Counted from the stretch's first letter, positions 33,541-42,920 are shown. The stretch: DNA of 64,000 bases from CAVSEK01 sp963726975 (GCA_963726975.1 CAVSEK010000013.1:1028357-1092356); one strand, 5' to 3'. Program-made: numbers and translations. The notes: a model not told the origin generated them from the letters alone.

Positions 33541-36041
33541 TGCCGCCCCGCAAGCGCACGACCCGCAGCGACATCCCGCCCTTCGAGGGCGAGGGCACGA
33601 TCGTCGACACCTCGCTCGTCGAGGAGATCGAGACCAGCTACCTCGACTACTCGTACTCGGTCATCTACAGCCGCGCGCTGCCCGACGCGCGCGACGGCCT
33701 CAAGCCGGTGCACCGGCGGATCCTGTACTCGATGGCCGACAGCGGTCTGCGCCCCGACCGGCCGTACGTCAAGAGCGCTCGCGTCGTCGGTGACGTCATG
33801 GGGAAGTACCACCCGCACGGCGACGGGGCCATCTACGACGCGATGGTGCGGCTCGCCCAGCCGTTCGCGATGCGGGTCGCGCTCATCGACGGACACGGCA
33901 ACTGGGGCTCCCCCGACGCCGGGCCGGCCGCCTCGCGCTACACCGAGTGCCGGCTCACCTCGGCCGCGCTGCTGCTCACCGACGGGCTCGACGAGGAGAC
34001 CGTCGACGTCGAGGACAACTACGACGGCAGCCTGACGCAGCCGTCGGTCCTGCCCGCGGCCTTCCCCAACCTGCTCGTCAACGGCACCAGCGGCATCGCG
34101 GTCGGCATGGCCACCAACATGGTCCCGCACAACCTCGTCGAGGTCGTCGACGCGGCGCAGCACCTGCTCGAGCACCCGGACGCCGACCTCGACGCGCTCA
34201 TGCGCTTCGTGCCCGGCCCGGACCTGCCGACCGGCGGGCAGCTGCTCGGCATGACGGAGGTGCGGTCGGCGTACGAGACGGGGCGCGGCGTCGTCCGCAT
34301 GCGCGCCACCGCCGAGGTCGGCGCGCTGCCGCGCGGCAAGAGCAGCATCACGGTGACCGAGCTGCCGTACGGCGTCGGCGCGGAGCGCGTCATCGCCAAG
34401 GTCAAGGAGCTCGTGCAGGCCAAGAAGCTGCAGGGCATCGCCGACCTCAAGGACCTCACCGACCGGGCGCTCGGCACGCAGCTCGTCATCGAGGTGAAGG
34501 CGGGCTTCAACCCGCAGGCGGTGCTCGGCGAGCTCTACCGGCTCACGCCGCTCGAGGAGAGCTTCGGCATCAACAACGTCGCGCTCGTCGACGGGCAGCC
34601 GCGCACGCTCGGCCTCAAGGACCTGCTGCAGGTCTTCCTCGACCACCGGGTCGACGTCGTCACGCGGCGCACGCGCTTCCGCCTGCGCAAGGCCCAGGAG
34701 CGGGCCCACCTCGTCGAGGGGCTGCTCATCGCGCTCGACGCCATCGACGAGGTCGTGCGCATCATCCGCGCGTCGCAGGACGCGGCGGAGGCGCGCCTCG
34801 AGCTCGTCGCGCAGATCGGGCTCACGGAGGTGCAGGCCGGCTACGTGCTCGACATGCAGCTGCGCCGGCTGGTCGCGCTCGAGGTCGAGAAGCTGCGGGC
34901 CGAGCTCGCCGAGCTGCGCCGCCTGATCGCCGAGCTGGAGGCGGTCCTCGCCGACCCGGCCGTGCTCCGGCAGGTCATCGCCGACGAGCTCGCCGAGGTC
35001 GCCCGCGAGCACGGCACGCCGCGGCGCACGGTCCTCGTCGGCGGTGACCTGCGCGAGCTGGTCACCACGCGAGGGGCGGCGCTCGAGGTCGCCGACGACC
35101 CGGTCGTCGTGCTGCTGTCCTCGGCCGGGCTGGTCGCCCGGACGCCGGTCGTGGAGGGCGAGGCCCGCGCCAGCACCAAGCGGCACCGGCACGACGTCAT
35201 GGTCAGCAGCGTGCGGGCGACGGCCAGAGGCCAGGTCGGCGCGGTGACCAGTCTGGGACGCGTCCTGCGGCTGGGTGTGCTCGACGTGCCCGCGGTGCCC
35301 GCCGTGACGACCGGCGCGCTGTCGCTGCGCGGCGGCGCACCGGCCAGCGAGTTCCTCGCCCTCGACAAGGGCGAGCGCGTCCTGGCGCTCACGACGTACG
35401 ACGCGGCCTCCCCCGGCCTCGCGCTCGCGACCCGGCAGGGCACGGTCAAGCGCGTGGCGCCCGACTGGCCGGCGCGCCTCGACGCGGTGGAGGTGCTCGC
35501 GCTCAGGGCCGGCGACGAGGTCGTCGGCGCGACCGAGCTGGCGGACGGCGACGAGGAGCTCGTGCTGTTCGCCTCCACCGGTGACCTGCTGCGCTTCCCC
35601 GCCGCCGCCGTGCGGCCGCAGGGGCGCACCGCCGGCGGGGTCGCCGGCATCAAGCTGGCCGCCGGCGCCGTCGTCGTCGGCTTCAGCGCCGTGCGGCTCG
35701 AGGGCGACGGCACGCTGTTCGAGGAGCCGGTCGTGGTGACCGGCGCGGGCCTGCCGCCGGAGCGGGGCAAGGGCCCCGGGACGGTGAGCAGCGTCAAGGT
35801 GACCCCGCTGTCGGAGTACCCGCGCAAGGGCCGGGCGACGGGCGGGGTGCGGGTGCAGCGGCTGCTGTCCGGCGAGAGCCGGCTGGTGCTCGGTTGGGCG
35901 GGCCCGGCGCCGGCGTGGGCCGCGGCGGCCGGCGGCGACCCGGTCGACCTGCCCGCGGTGCCGGGGCGGCGCGACGGCTCCGGCACGCCGGTCGACAAGC
36001 CGCCGGTGGCGGTCGGCGTCGCGCACCTGCCCCGCGGCTGA
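33540..36041 (+). CDS. parC: Type IIA DNA topoisomerase, cleavage subunit (ParC-type)
   Basis: An 833-aa protein from ATG 33540 overlapping the parE stop. Breakage-reunion domain: LPDARDGLKPVHRRILYSM, KYHPHGDGAIYDAMVRLAQ, then AASRYTECRL with the DNA-linking tyrosine. A long coiled coil (about 430-490) and a C-terminal beta-pinwheel with repeats follow (RTAGGVAGIKL). At the quinolone-contact position it has Gly where sensitive enzymes have Ser (HGDG rather than HGDS). Works with ParE to decatenate replicated chromosomes. Confidence 0.9.
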   Translation: MPPRKRTTRSDIPPFEGEGTIVDTSLVEEIETSYLDYSYSVIYSRALPDARDGLKPVHRRILYSMADSGLRPDRPYVKSARVVGDVMGKYHPHGDGAIYDAMVRLAQPFAMRVALIDGHGNWGSPDAGPAASRYTECRLTSAALLLTDGLDEETVDVEDNYDGSLTQPSVLPAAFPNLLVNGTSGIAVGMATNMVPHNLVEVVDAAQHLLEHPDADLDALMRFVPGPDLPTGGQLLGMTEVRSAYETGRGVVRMRATAEVGALPRGKSSITVTELPYGVGAERVIAKVKELVQAKKLQGIADLKDLTDRALGTQLVIEVKAGFNPQAVLGELYRLTPLEESFGINNVALVDGQPRTLGLKDLLQVFLDHRVDVVTRRTRFRLRKAQERAHLVEGLLIALDAIDEVVRIIRASQDAAEARLELVAQIGLTEVQAGYVLDMQLRRLVALEVEKLRAELAELRRLIAELEAVLADPAVLRQVIADELAEVAREHGTPRRTVLVGGDLRELVTTRGAALEVADDPVVVLLSSAGLVARTPVVEGEARASTKRHRHDVMVSSVRATARGQVGAVTSLGRVLRLGVLDVPAVPAVTTGALSLRGGAPASEFLALDKGERVLALTTYDAASPGLALATRQGTVKRVAPDWPARLDAVEVLALRAGDEVVGATELADGDEELVLFASTGDLLRFPAAAVRPQGRTAGGVAGIKLAAGAVVVGFSAVRLEGDGTLFEEPVVVTGAGLPPERGKGPGTVSSVKVTPLSEYPRKGRATGGVRVQRLLSGESRLVLGWAGPAPAWAAAAGGDPVDLPAVPGRRDGSGTPVDKPPVAVGVAHLPRG

Positions 36042-36128
36042 GGCGCCCGGCTCCTGCGTCCGCTCGACGCGCCACGAGCGCGTCCGGCGGACGCGTCAGC
36101 AGCGGGCCGGGCGGCACCGGACATGCCG

Positions 36129-36160
36129 CGGGCCCGGCCTCCGTGAGGAGACCGGGCCCG
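36129..36160 (-). terminator. Hairpin after the cold-shock gene
   Basis: CGGGCCCGG (36129-36137) pairs with CCGGGCCCG (36152-36160), and the inner CTCC/GGAG can extend the stem around a GTGA loop. It lies 12 bases beyond the cold-shock stop on the minus strand. Confidence 0.7.
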
Positions 36161-36172
36161 TGGACGAGGTGC

Positions 36173-36376
36173 CTAGAGCGGGCGGACGTTCTCCGCCTGC
36201 GGGCCCTTCTGGCCCTGCGTGATGTCGAACTCGACGCGCTGGTTCTCGTCGAGCGACTTGTAGCCGTCGGTCTGGATGGCGCTGAAGTGGCAGAAGACGT
36301 CGGCGCCGCCGCCGTCCTGCGCGATGAAACCGAAGCCCTTCTCGGCGTTGAACCACTTCACGGTGCCCTGAGCCAT
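36173..36376 (-). CDS. cspA: Cold shock protein (CspA family)
   Basis: A 67-aa protein from ATG 36376 with TTAGGAG upstream. It has both RNA-binding motifs: KGFGFI and VFCHFSAI, preceded by GTVKWFNAEKG. It is a single OB-fold nucleic-acid chaperone. About 150 bases of untranslated leader precede it, long enough to fold and control translation by temperature as in other csp genes. A hairpin follows the stop. Confidence 0.97.
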   Translation of the reverse strand: MAQGTVKWFNAEKGFGFIAQDGGGADVFCHFSAIQTDGYKSLDENQRVEFDITQGQKGPQAENVRPL

Positions 36377-36569
36377 GCGATGTCTCCTAAAGGGACGAGC
36401 AGACCCCGCACTGCACGGGGTCCCGGTCGCACACGGAGACCGGAAGGACGTCCGCGAAGCACTCCGCGGGCGTCGACGACGTACCAGGGGGTGAACCTGC
36501 AACCGCGTCGACCGTAGCAGGTCCGGACGCCGCCGTGTGGAGGTCCCGCCACGCGGGCAGGTCGGGCGG

Positions 36570-37304
36570 GTGAGTTCCCCTCCCCCCGACCGCCTCTGGG
36601 TCGTCCGCCACGGCGAGAGCGCCGGCAACGTCGCCCGCGACCGCGCCGAGGCCGACCGGCAGGACCGCATCGACCTGGCGCACCGCGACGTCGACGTCCC
36701 GCTCTCCGACCGCGGTGTCGACCAGGCGCGTGCTCTCGGGTCGTTCGTGCAGGGCCTCGAGCAGCCCCCGACGGCGGTGTGGACCTCGCCGTACGTCCGT
36801 GCCCTCGACACCGCGCGCGCCGCGCTGGACGCGGCGCGGCTGGACGTCCCGGTCGTGGTCGACGAGCGGCTGCGCGAGCGCGAGTTCGGCGTCCTGGACG
36901 GGCTGACCCGGCAGGGCATCACGTCGCTGTTCCCGGAGGAGTCCGAGCGCCGCCGCAGGATCGGCAAGTTCTACCACCGGCCGCCGGGCGGCGAGTCGTG
37001 GTCGGACGTGCTGCTGCGGCTGCGCGGGGCGCTGAGCGACCTGCAGGCCCAGGAGAGCGGCGGCCGCGTGCTGCTCGTCGCCCACCAGGTCGTCGTGCTG
37101 CTCGTGCGCTACGTCCTCGAGGGCATGACCGAGCAGGAGGTGCTCGAGGTCGACCGCGGCGGCGAGGTCCTCAACTGCTCGGTCACGACGTACGAGGCCC
37201 GGGGGCGCTCCCTCGCCCTGGTCTCCTACAACGAGGTCGAGCACCTGGACCGCGCCGAGGCCGACGTGACCTCCGACTCGGACGCCCCCCGTGCCCCCCG
37301 CTGA
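36570..37304 (+). CDS. Histidine phosphatase family protein
   Basis: A 244-aa protein from GTG 36570. Catalytic RHGES at residues 13-17 (LWVVRHGESAGN), VWTSPYVRALDTA with the second arginine, the acid in VVVDERLREREFGVLDG, and VLLVAHQVVVLLVR with the second catalytic histidine. Phosphoglycerate-mutase-like fold; the substrate cannot be told. It overlaps the next gene by 14 bp, so the two are likely co-transcribed. Confidence 0.85.
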   Translation: MSSPPPDRLWVVRHGESAGNVARDRAEADRQDRIDLAHRDVDVPLSDRGVDQARALGSFVQGLEQPPTAVWTSPYVRALDTARAALDAARLDVPVVVDERLREREFGVLDGLTRQGITSLFPEESERRRRIGKFYHRPPGGESWSDVLLRLRGALSDLQAQESGGRVLLVAHQVVVLLVRYVLEGMTEQEVLEVDRGGEVLNCSVTTYEARGRSLALVSYNEVEHLDRAEADVTSDSDAPRAPR

Positions 37305-38166
37305 GCCGCAGGGGCGGGCGGTCACCCCGGCGCTCCTGCGCGGCTGGCCGCTGCCCGAGCCGTCCGAGGGCGGCGACAAGCACGACCGGGGGACCGTGCT
37401 CGTCGTCGGCGGCGCGGTCTCGACCCCCGGTGCCGTCCTGCTCGCCGGGCTGGCCGCGTTGCGGGTCGGGGCGGGACGGCTGTCGGTCGCCACGGTCCGG
37501 AGCACCTCCGTCGCCCTGGGGGTCGCCCTGCCCGAGGCGCTCGTCGACGGGCTGCCCGAGGACGAGGACGGGTCGCTGGACCCGAGCGCGGCCGAGCGCG
37601 TCGTCGCGAGCTGCGGCTCCGCGGCCGCCGTCGTCCTCGGACCGGGGCTGCTCGGCAAGCAGGCGGTCCGCACGCTGCTCGCCGACGTGCTGCCCGGCCT
37701 CACCGAGGGCTCCGTCGTGCTCGACGCGGTCGGCCTGACCGCCGTCGCCGGTTCGCCCGAGCTGCTCGAGGGCCTCGCGGGGCGCGTCGTGCTCACCCCC
37801 AACTCGGGCGAGCTCGCCGCGCTGCTCGAGGGCGAGGACCTGCACGGGGCGGACGCGGCGCGCGCCGTCGCCGAGCGCTACGGCGCGGTCGTCGCGGCGC
37901 GGGGAGCGGTCGCCGCACCCGACGGCTCGCTGTGGCGCGACGAGGCGGGCGGGATCGGCCTGGGCACCAGCGGCTCCGGCGACGTGCTCGCCGGTGTGGT
38001 CGGCGGGCTGCTCGCCCGCGGCTGCACGCCGGAGCAGGCGGCGGTGTGGGGGCAGTACCTGCACGCCGCCGCCGGCGACCTCCTCGCCAGCCGGTCGGGA
38101 CGTCTGGGGTTCCTGGCGCGCGAGCTGCTCGACGTCCTGCCCCAGGTCGTCACGAGCCTGCGCTGA
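37291..38166 (+). CDS. nnrD: ADP-dependent NAD(P)H-hydrate dehydratase
   Basis: A 291-aa protein from GTG 37291. It has the ribokinase-like YjeF C-terminal motifs: TVLVVGGAVSTPGAVLLAG, VLGPGLLG, VVLDAVGLTAVAG, LTPNSGELAALL and the catalytic GTSGSGDVLAGVVGGLLARG. It repairs damaged, hydrated NAD(P)H using ADP or ATP. There is no epimerase (YjeF N) domain, so that activity is encoded elsewhere. Tightly linked to the upstream phosphatase gene. Confidence 0.9.
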   Translation: MPPAEPQGRAVTPALLRGWPLPEPSEGGDKHDRGTVLVVGGAVSTPGAVLLAGLAALRVGAGRLSVATVRSTSVALGVALPEALVDGLPEDEDGSLDPSAAERVVASCGSAAAVVLGPGLLGKQAVRTLLADVLPGLTEGSVVLDAVGLTAVAGSPELLEGLAGRVVLTPNSGELAALLEGEDLHGADAARAVAERYGAVVAARGAVAAPDGSLWRDEAGGIGLGTSGSGDVLAGVVGGLLARGCTPEQAAVWGQYLHAAAGDLLASRSGRLGFLARELLDVLPQVVTSLR

Positions 38167-38216
38167 CCTCGCGCGGCGCCGGCCACGCGGTCCGGCGCGC
38201 CAGTACCGTCTGCGCG

Positions 38217-39086
38217 GTGCCCACCCGACGCGCCCTGACCGTGTCCGCCGTCGCGGCGGCCGCCGCGCTCGGGTCCCGCTGGCGGGCAGCGGCGGGCGCC
38301 GACCCGAAGGCGGTGCGCCGCAAGATCGCGGTCGCGACCTGGTCGGCGCCGCACGAGGGCCGGCTCATGACCCGGGTGGTGGTGGACGCCGACCCGGTCC
38401 TCGACTACGTCTCCCGCCGGCGCGCTGAGGGGGCGCAGGGCCTGACGCCCATGCACGTGCTCGGAGCCGCCGCGGCCCGCGCGCTGCTGCTCGTGCCGGA
38501 GGGCAACGCCCGGGTCGTCGCCGGCCGCATCGTGCCGTTCGACGGCGTCCCGGTGGGCTTCGCCGTCGACGTCGGCCGCGGCACCGACCTCGCACCGGTC
38601 AAGGTCGAGCACGCCGAGCGCCGCACCCCCGCCGAGATCGCCACCCTCGTACGGGCCGGCGTCAGGGCGCTGCGGGAGGGCACCGACGAGGGCTTCCGGC
38701 TGTCCACGCGGATCGCCGCGACCGTCCCCACGCCGCTCATGCGCCCGCTGCTGGCCGTCAGCTCGCTGGTGCTCGGCGGCCTGGGGCTGCCGCTGCTCGG
38801 GCAGCAGGGCAACCCGCTGGGCTCGGTGTTCATCTCCAACGTCGCGCCGCTCGGTGTCGAGGAGGTGTTCCTGGCCCCGGTGCCGTTCGCCCGCGCCCAC
38901 GTCTACCTGGCGCTCGGCACCGTGAGCGAGCGCCCGGTCGTGCGCGACGGCGCGGTCGTCGCCGTCAAGCAGTTCACGCTCTGCCTCACCGGTGACCACC
39001 GCCTGGTCGACGGCGTGCAGTGCGCCATCTACCTGGCGGCGCTGCAGGAGCTGCTCGCCGACCCCGACCGCCTGGACCGCGAGTGA
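38217..39086 (+). CDS. Stand-alone 2-oxoacid dehydrogenase acyltransferase-like catalytic domain
   Basis: A 289-aa protein from GTG 38217. From residue about 60 it follows the E2/chloramphenicol-acetyltransferase fold, with LTPMHVLGAAAARAL, PVGFAVDVGRGTDLAPVKV, and near the C-terminus CLTGDHRLVDGVQCA, the HxxxDG active-site motif of E2 enzymes. No lipoyl or peripheral-subunit-binding domain precedes it; instead a short Arg/Ala-rich, weakly hydrophobic segment. It is thus not a normal E2 and may transfer acyl groups to another acceptor. Followed by the helD-like gene after 7 bp. Confidence 0.75.
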   Translation: MPTRRALTVSAVAAAAALGSRWRAAAGADPKAVRRKIAVATWSAPHEGRLMTRVVVDADPVLDYVSRRRAEGAQGLTPMHVLGAAAARALLLVPEGNARVVAGRIVPFDGVPVGFAVDVGRGTDLAPVKVEHAERRTPAEIATLVRAGVRALREGTDEGFRLSTRIAATVPTPLMRPLLAVSSLVLGGLGLPLLGQQGNPLGSVFISNVAPLGVEEVFLAPVPFARAHVYLALGTVSERPVVRDGAVVAVKQFTLCLTGDHRLVDGVQCAIYLAALQELLADPDRLDRE

Positions 39087-39093
39087 CCACGGC

Positions 39094-41337
39094 GTGACCG
39101 GGCCGCTCGAGCAGGAGCTGGCCCGCGAGCAGGAGCACCTGGACCGGGCCGCCGCTCGCCTGGAGGAGCTGCGCGCCCGGGCCGTCGTCTCCGAGCGGGC
39201 CAGCCTGTCGCAGGACCTCGGCGGCACGCCGCAGTCGCTCTACGAGCGTGACGTCCAGGCGCTGGCGGCGGCCGCGCGGCGCTCCGACCTCGACCTGGCC
39301 GGCGAGGGGCTCGTCTTCGGCCGGCTCGACACCGCCGACGGGCAGGTGCACCACGTCGGGCGCCTCGGGCTGCGCACGGAGGACCAGGAGCCGATCGTCG
39401 TGGACTGGCGGGCTCCCGCCGCCGCGCCGTTCTACCGCGCGACCGCCGCCGACCCGCTGGGGGTCCTGCGCCGGCGCACGATCACGACGCGCGGCACGCG
39501 GGTGCGCGGCGTGGAGGACGAGCTGCTCGACCCGCAGGGTGCCGAGCACCTGCCGGGCAGCACGGTCGTCGGCGACGGCGCCTTCCTCGCCGCGGTGTCG
39601 CGCGAGCGCGGTCCGCGGATGCGCGACATCGTCGCGACCATCCAGCGCGAGCAGGACCTGGCCGTCCGCGCGCCCGACGACGGTGCCCTGCTGGTGACCG
39701 GTGGTCCAGGGACGGGCAAGACGGCCGTGGCCCTGCACCGCGTCGCCTACCTGATGTACGCCCGCCGGGACTGGTACTCCCGCCGCGGCGTCCTCGTCGT
39801 CGGCCCGTCGTCGGTCTTCGTCGACTACATCGGCGCGGTGCTGCCGGCGCTCGGCGAGACGAGCGTGCGGCTGGCCGACCTCGGGTCGCTGCCGCAGCTG
39901 CCCGCCGGCCTGCGGGTGACCGCCACGGACGACAGCGCGGCCGCGGCCGTGAAGGGGTCGGCCCGGACGGTCGCGCTGCTGCGCCGGGCCGTGCGCGAGC
40001 TGGGCGGCACCCGGCACGTCCCCGACCTGGAGCTGACCCGCTGGGGCACCGGTCTCGTCGTCCCCGGCGGCGAGCTGGCCCGGCGGCGCGTCCAGGTCGG
40101 CCGGGGCGCACGCAGCGCGAACGGCGGCCGGGCCGCCTACCTCACGGCGGTGACGGAGGTGGCGTGGCGGACCTGGACCCGCTCGCCCGGTGCCCCCCGC
40201 GAGGAGCCCGGCGACCGCGAGGACTTCGGCCGGTGGCTGCGCAGCGACCCGTCGGTGCTCGCCTGGCTCGACCGCGTCTGGCCGGTGCTGCTGCCCGCCC
40301 AGGTCTTCGCCGCGCTGCGGGACGGTCGGGTCGACGTGGCCCGCTGCGCCCGCGGGCTCTACGACGACGGGGAGGTCGCCGTCCTGCGGGCCGCGTGGAC
40401 GCCCGGGGCGCCGGTCACCGTGCTGGACGCCGCGGTGCTCGACGAGCTCGCCGAGCAGCTCGGCCCGCCGCCCGAGCCCGAGCCCGACCCGGACGACCTG
40501 GACGACCTCGCCGAGCTCGACGAGCTGGCCAGGGCGTCGGAGGTGACCACCTTCGCCGACCGCACCCGCCGCACCGCCCGCGACCTCAGCGCCGAGCCCG
40601 ACCACCGGACGTACGCGCACGTGGTGGTGGACGAGGCGCAGGACGTGGCGCCCCTGCAGTGGCGGGCGATCGCCCGGCGCGCCCGCGGGGCGACCTGGAC
40701 CGTGGTCGGGGACTGGGTGCAGTCCGCCTGGCCCGACGTCGAGGAGGTGCGGGCGGGGCTGGCCTCGGCGCTGGGGCGCAGCCGGGTGCGCGAGGTCGAG
40801 CTCACGACGAACTACCGCACGAGCACGGAGGTCGCCGAGCTCGCGGCCCGGGTCCTGGCGCGGATCGACCCGGCCGCCGTGCCGCCCGCGGCGGTGCGCT
40901 CGACCGGCGTGCCGCCGGCGCTGCACGTCGGCGACCCGGCCGGCCTCGCCGCGCAGCTGGCCGCCGACCTGCTCGGCGAGGTCAGCGGCACCGTCGGCGT
41001 GGTCTGCCCCCGCGCGCTGCTGCCGGACGTGCGCGGCCGGCTGCCGGAGGACCCGCGGCTGCAGCTGCTCGACCCCTGGCAGGCGAAGGGGCTCGAGTTC
41101 GACGGCTGCCTGGTGCTCGCGCCCGAGCAGGTGGTCGCCGAGGGCCGCACCCGGGAGGCCGGGCTGCGCACGCTCTACGTCGCGCTGACCCGGGCCACGC
41201 AGCGCCTGTCGGTCGTCTCCGCGCGGCCGCTGGAGGAGCTGCTGGCGGACCCCCGCGGCGGGGCGGGCGTCAGGCCGGCCGCTGCTCCAGCAGGAAGACC
41301 TGGAGCTCGCGCAGACCGCGCTTCGCCTCTGCCGTGA
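39094..41337 (+). CDS. HelD/HelR-type RNA polymerase recycling ATPase
   Basis: A 747-aa UvrD-like superfamily 1 protein from GTG 39094. The N-terminal 55 residues are a charged coiled coil, which in HelD enters the polymerase secondary channel. Then VVDWRAPAAAPFYRA, Walker A GGPGTGKTAVALHR (about 209-222), VLVVGPSSVFVDYI, Walker B HVVVDEAQDVAPLQW, VVGDWVQSAWP, TTNYRTSTEVAEL and the C-terminal LDPWQAKGLEFDG and YVALTRATQRL. HelD-type proteins free stalled or rifampicin-bound RNA polymerase from DNA. The 3' end overlaps the convergent small gene by 68 bp. Confidence 0.9.
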   Translation: MTGPLEQELAREQEHLDRAAARLEELRARAVVSERASLSQDLGGTPQSLYERDVQALAAAARRSDLDLAGEGLVFGRLDTADGQVHHVGRLGLRTEDQEPIVVDWRAPAAAPFYRATAADPLGVLRRRTITTRGTRVRGVEDELLDPQGAEHLPGSTVVGDGAFLAAVSRERGPRMRDIVATIQREQDLAVRAPDDGALLVTGGPGTGKTAVALHRVAYLMYARRDWYSRRGVLVVGPSSVFVDYIGAVLPALGETSVRLADLGSLPQLPAGLRVTATDDSAAAAVKGSARTVALLRRAVRELGGTRHVPDLELTRWGTGLVVPGGELARRRVQVGRGARSANGGRAAYLTAVTEVAWRTWTRSPGAPREEPGDREDFGRWLRSDPSVLAWLDRVWPVLLPAQVFAALRDGRVDVARCARGLYDDGEVAVLRAAWTPGAPVTVLDAAVLDELAEQLGPPPEPEPDPDDLDDLAELDELARASEVTTFADRTRRTARDLSAEPDHRTYAHVVVDEAQDVAPLQWRAIARRARGATWTVVGDWVQSAWPDVEEVRAGLASALGRSRVREVELTTNYRTSTEVAELAARVLARIDPAAVPPAAVRSTGVPPALHVGDPAGLAAQLAADLLGEVSGTVGVVCPRALLPDVRGRLPEDPRLQLLDPWQAKGLEFDGCLVLAPEQVVAEGRTREAGLRTLYVALTRATQRLSVVSARPLEELLADPRGGAGVRPAAAPAGRPGARADRASPLP

Positions 41338-41548
41338 GGAACCGCTCGCTCGGGCTCAGCGGTCCCAGGCCCGGCGGCGGCCGGTGCCCCTCGGGCAGCC
41401 CCGGCGCCCGGCGCGCCGGGCGCCGAGCCCGACCCGTCGTGCGCGGCTGTCCGGCACGGGCCCGCTGCCACGCGTGCAGGTGCGTGCACACCGACACCCA
41501 CCCGATCACCACGAGGGCGACGACCACCAGTCCCACCACCAGCTGCAT
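41270..41548 (-). CDS. Small membrane-anchored hypothetical protein
   Basis: A 92-aa protein from ATG 41548 with GGGAGAGC upstream. Residues 2-20 are one transmembrane helix (LVVGLVVVALVVIGWV), the middle is Arg/Pro-rich, and the end SERFLTAEAKRGLRELQVFLLEQ is amphipathic. No family recognised. The ordered ends and ribosome site support a real gene, although it overlaps the helD-like gene tail to tail. Confidence 0.6.
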   Translation of the reverse strand: MQLVVGLVVVALVVIGWVSVCTHLHAWQRARAGQPRTTGRARRPARRAPGLPEGHRPPPGLGPLSPSERFLTAEAKRGLRELQVFLLEQRPA

Positions 41549-41688
41549 GTGCTCTCCCTGCCGTCCCGGCCGCGCGGGTCACGTGCTCGATCGGCCGGTC
41601 GGTGCCGGCACCTGAGCGTGCGCTGCTGCCGACCGTACGACGAGCGGCGGGCCGCGCGGGGCCCGTCGCACCGACCTAGTCTCGACGG

Positions 41689-42525
41689 GTGGTCCGGAGC
41701 AGCGCGCGCGTGCGGGTGCAGGTCGTCGACGACGGCGTGCGGCGGTCCCGTGAGGACGCCGTCGCGGTCGAGGAGCCGCTGGAGGTGCGGGTCGAGTCGC
41801 CCGCCGGCACCTTCCCGCTGGCGGTGACCATGCGGACGCCCGGGCACGACCTCGAGCTGGCGGCGGGGTTCCTGCACAGCGAGGGCCTGGTCCGCGACCG
41901 CGCGGACGTGGTCACCCTGCGGCACTGCGTGCAGGTGCCGGTCGAGCAGCGCGACAACACGGTCACCGCGCGGCTCGCGCAGGCGCCGACCGTGGCGGCC
42001 GCCGCGCTGGCCCGCCGCTTCACCGTGTCCAGCGCCTGCGGCGTCTGCGGGGTCGAGAGCCTGGACGCGCTCGCCGACCGCGGGGTGCGGCCGGTCGTGC
42101 CGACCCCCGTGCGCGCCGAGGTGCTGCTGGCGCTGCCCGAGCGCCTGCGGGCGGCGCAGGAGGTCTTCGAGCGCACCGGCGGGCTGCACGCCAGCGGCCT
42201 GTTCGACCCGGCGGGAGCGCTGCTCTGCGCGCGCGAGGACGTCGGCCGCCACAACGCCTTCGACAAGGTCGTCGGCTGGGCCCTCATGGAGGGCCACCTG
42301 CCGCTGACCGGCCACACCGTCGTCGTCAGCGGCCGCACGAGCTACGAGCTGGTGCAGAAGGCCGTCTGCGCCGGCGTCGGCGTGCTCGCCGGCGTGTCCG
42401 CGCCGAGCAGCCTGGCCGTGCAGCTGGCCCGCCGCTTCGACCTCGCCCTCGTCGGCTTCCTGCGGGACCGTCGCTTCGTCGTCTACTCCGGCGAGCTCGC
42501 CGAGGAGCCCGCCGCAGCCCGCTGA
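41689..42525 (+). CDS. fdhD: Formate dehydrogenase accessory sulfurtransferase FdhD
   Basis: A 278-aa protein from GTG 41689. It shows EEPLEVRV near the N-terminus, MRTPGHDLELAAGFLHSEGL, the catalytic SSACGVCG loop, GGLHASGLFDP, CAREDVGRHNAFDKVVG and SYELVQKA. FdhD moves sulfur from a cysteine desulfurase to the molybdenum cofactor of formate dehydrogenases. No formate dehydrogenase gene is in the window. Length matches the family. Confidence 0.95.
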   Translation: MVRSSARVRVQVVDDGVRRSREDAVAVEEPLEVRVESPAGTFPLAVTMRTPGHDLELAAGFLHSEGLVRDRADVVTLRHCVQVPVEQRDNTVTARLAQAPTVAAAALARRFTVSSACGVCGVESLDALADRGVRPVVPTPVRAEVLLALPERLRAAQEVFERTGGLHASGLFDPAGALLCAREDVGRHNAFDKVVGWALMEGHLPLTGHTVVVSGRTSYELVQKAVCAGVGVLAGVSAPSSLAVQLARRFDLALVGFLRDRRFVVYSGELAEEPAAAR

Positions 42526-42535
42526 GCCCGCACCC

Positions 42536-42769
42536 TCACGGCTCCCCCCAGGTCCCGGCGGTCGTGCGCTGGACGTGCTCGCGGTAGGCCAGCCACGCGC
42601 TGTGGTCGCGGGAGTGCAGCTCGTCGACCAGGCGCAGGTTGCGGGCGACCTGCTCGGTGGCGCTCGGCCCGAACGCGGTCAGCACCTCCAGGTGCGCGGT
42701 GAGGTCGCGCCGCGCCGACAGCCAGCCCGACAGCAGCCGGACGGCGTCCAGGTCGAGCGGCTCCCCCAT
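42536..42769 (-). CDS. Small hypothetical helical protein
   Basis: A 77-aa frame from ATG 42769 with GGAGG upstream. The sequence is acidic and helical (DAVRLLSGWLSARRDL, EQVARNLRLVDELHSRD) with a Trp-rich end. No membrane segment, no motif that I recognise. Codon pattern and ribosome site make it likely real. It converges on fdhD with 10 bp between stops. Confidence 0.55.
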   Translation of the reverse strand: MGEPLDLDAVRLLSGWLSARRDLTAHLEVLTAFGPSATEQVARNLRLVDELHSRDHSAWLAYREHVQRTTAGTWGEP

Positions 42770-42920
42770 GCCCGGCAGGGTCCTCCACCCGCCGCACCGG
42801 TGTCAGCCGAACGGCGCAACGCGTCACCGCCGTGTGACCGGGTCGGCACGCCCTCCTTCGGGGTACGGCCACCGGCTTCCCGTACGGTGGTCGGGTCCCC
42901 GCACGGCGGGGACCCCTGCC

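Noticed and set aside
36387..37802. Long minus-strand open frame opposite the phosphatase and nnrD genes
   Set aside because: Ser/Thr/Arg-rich antisense reading without motifs; the plus-strand genes are clear.
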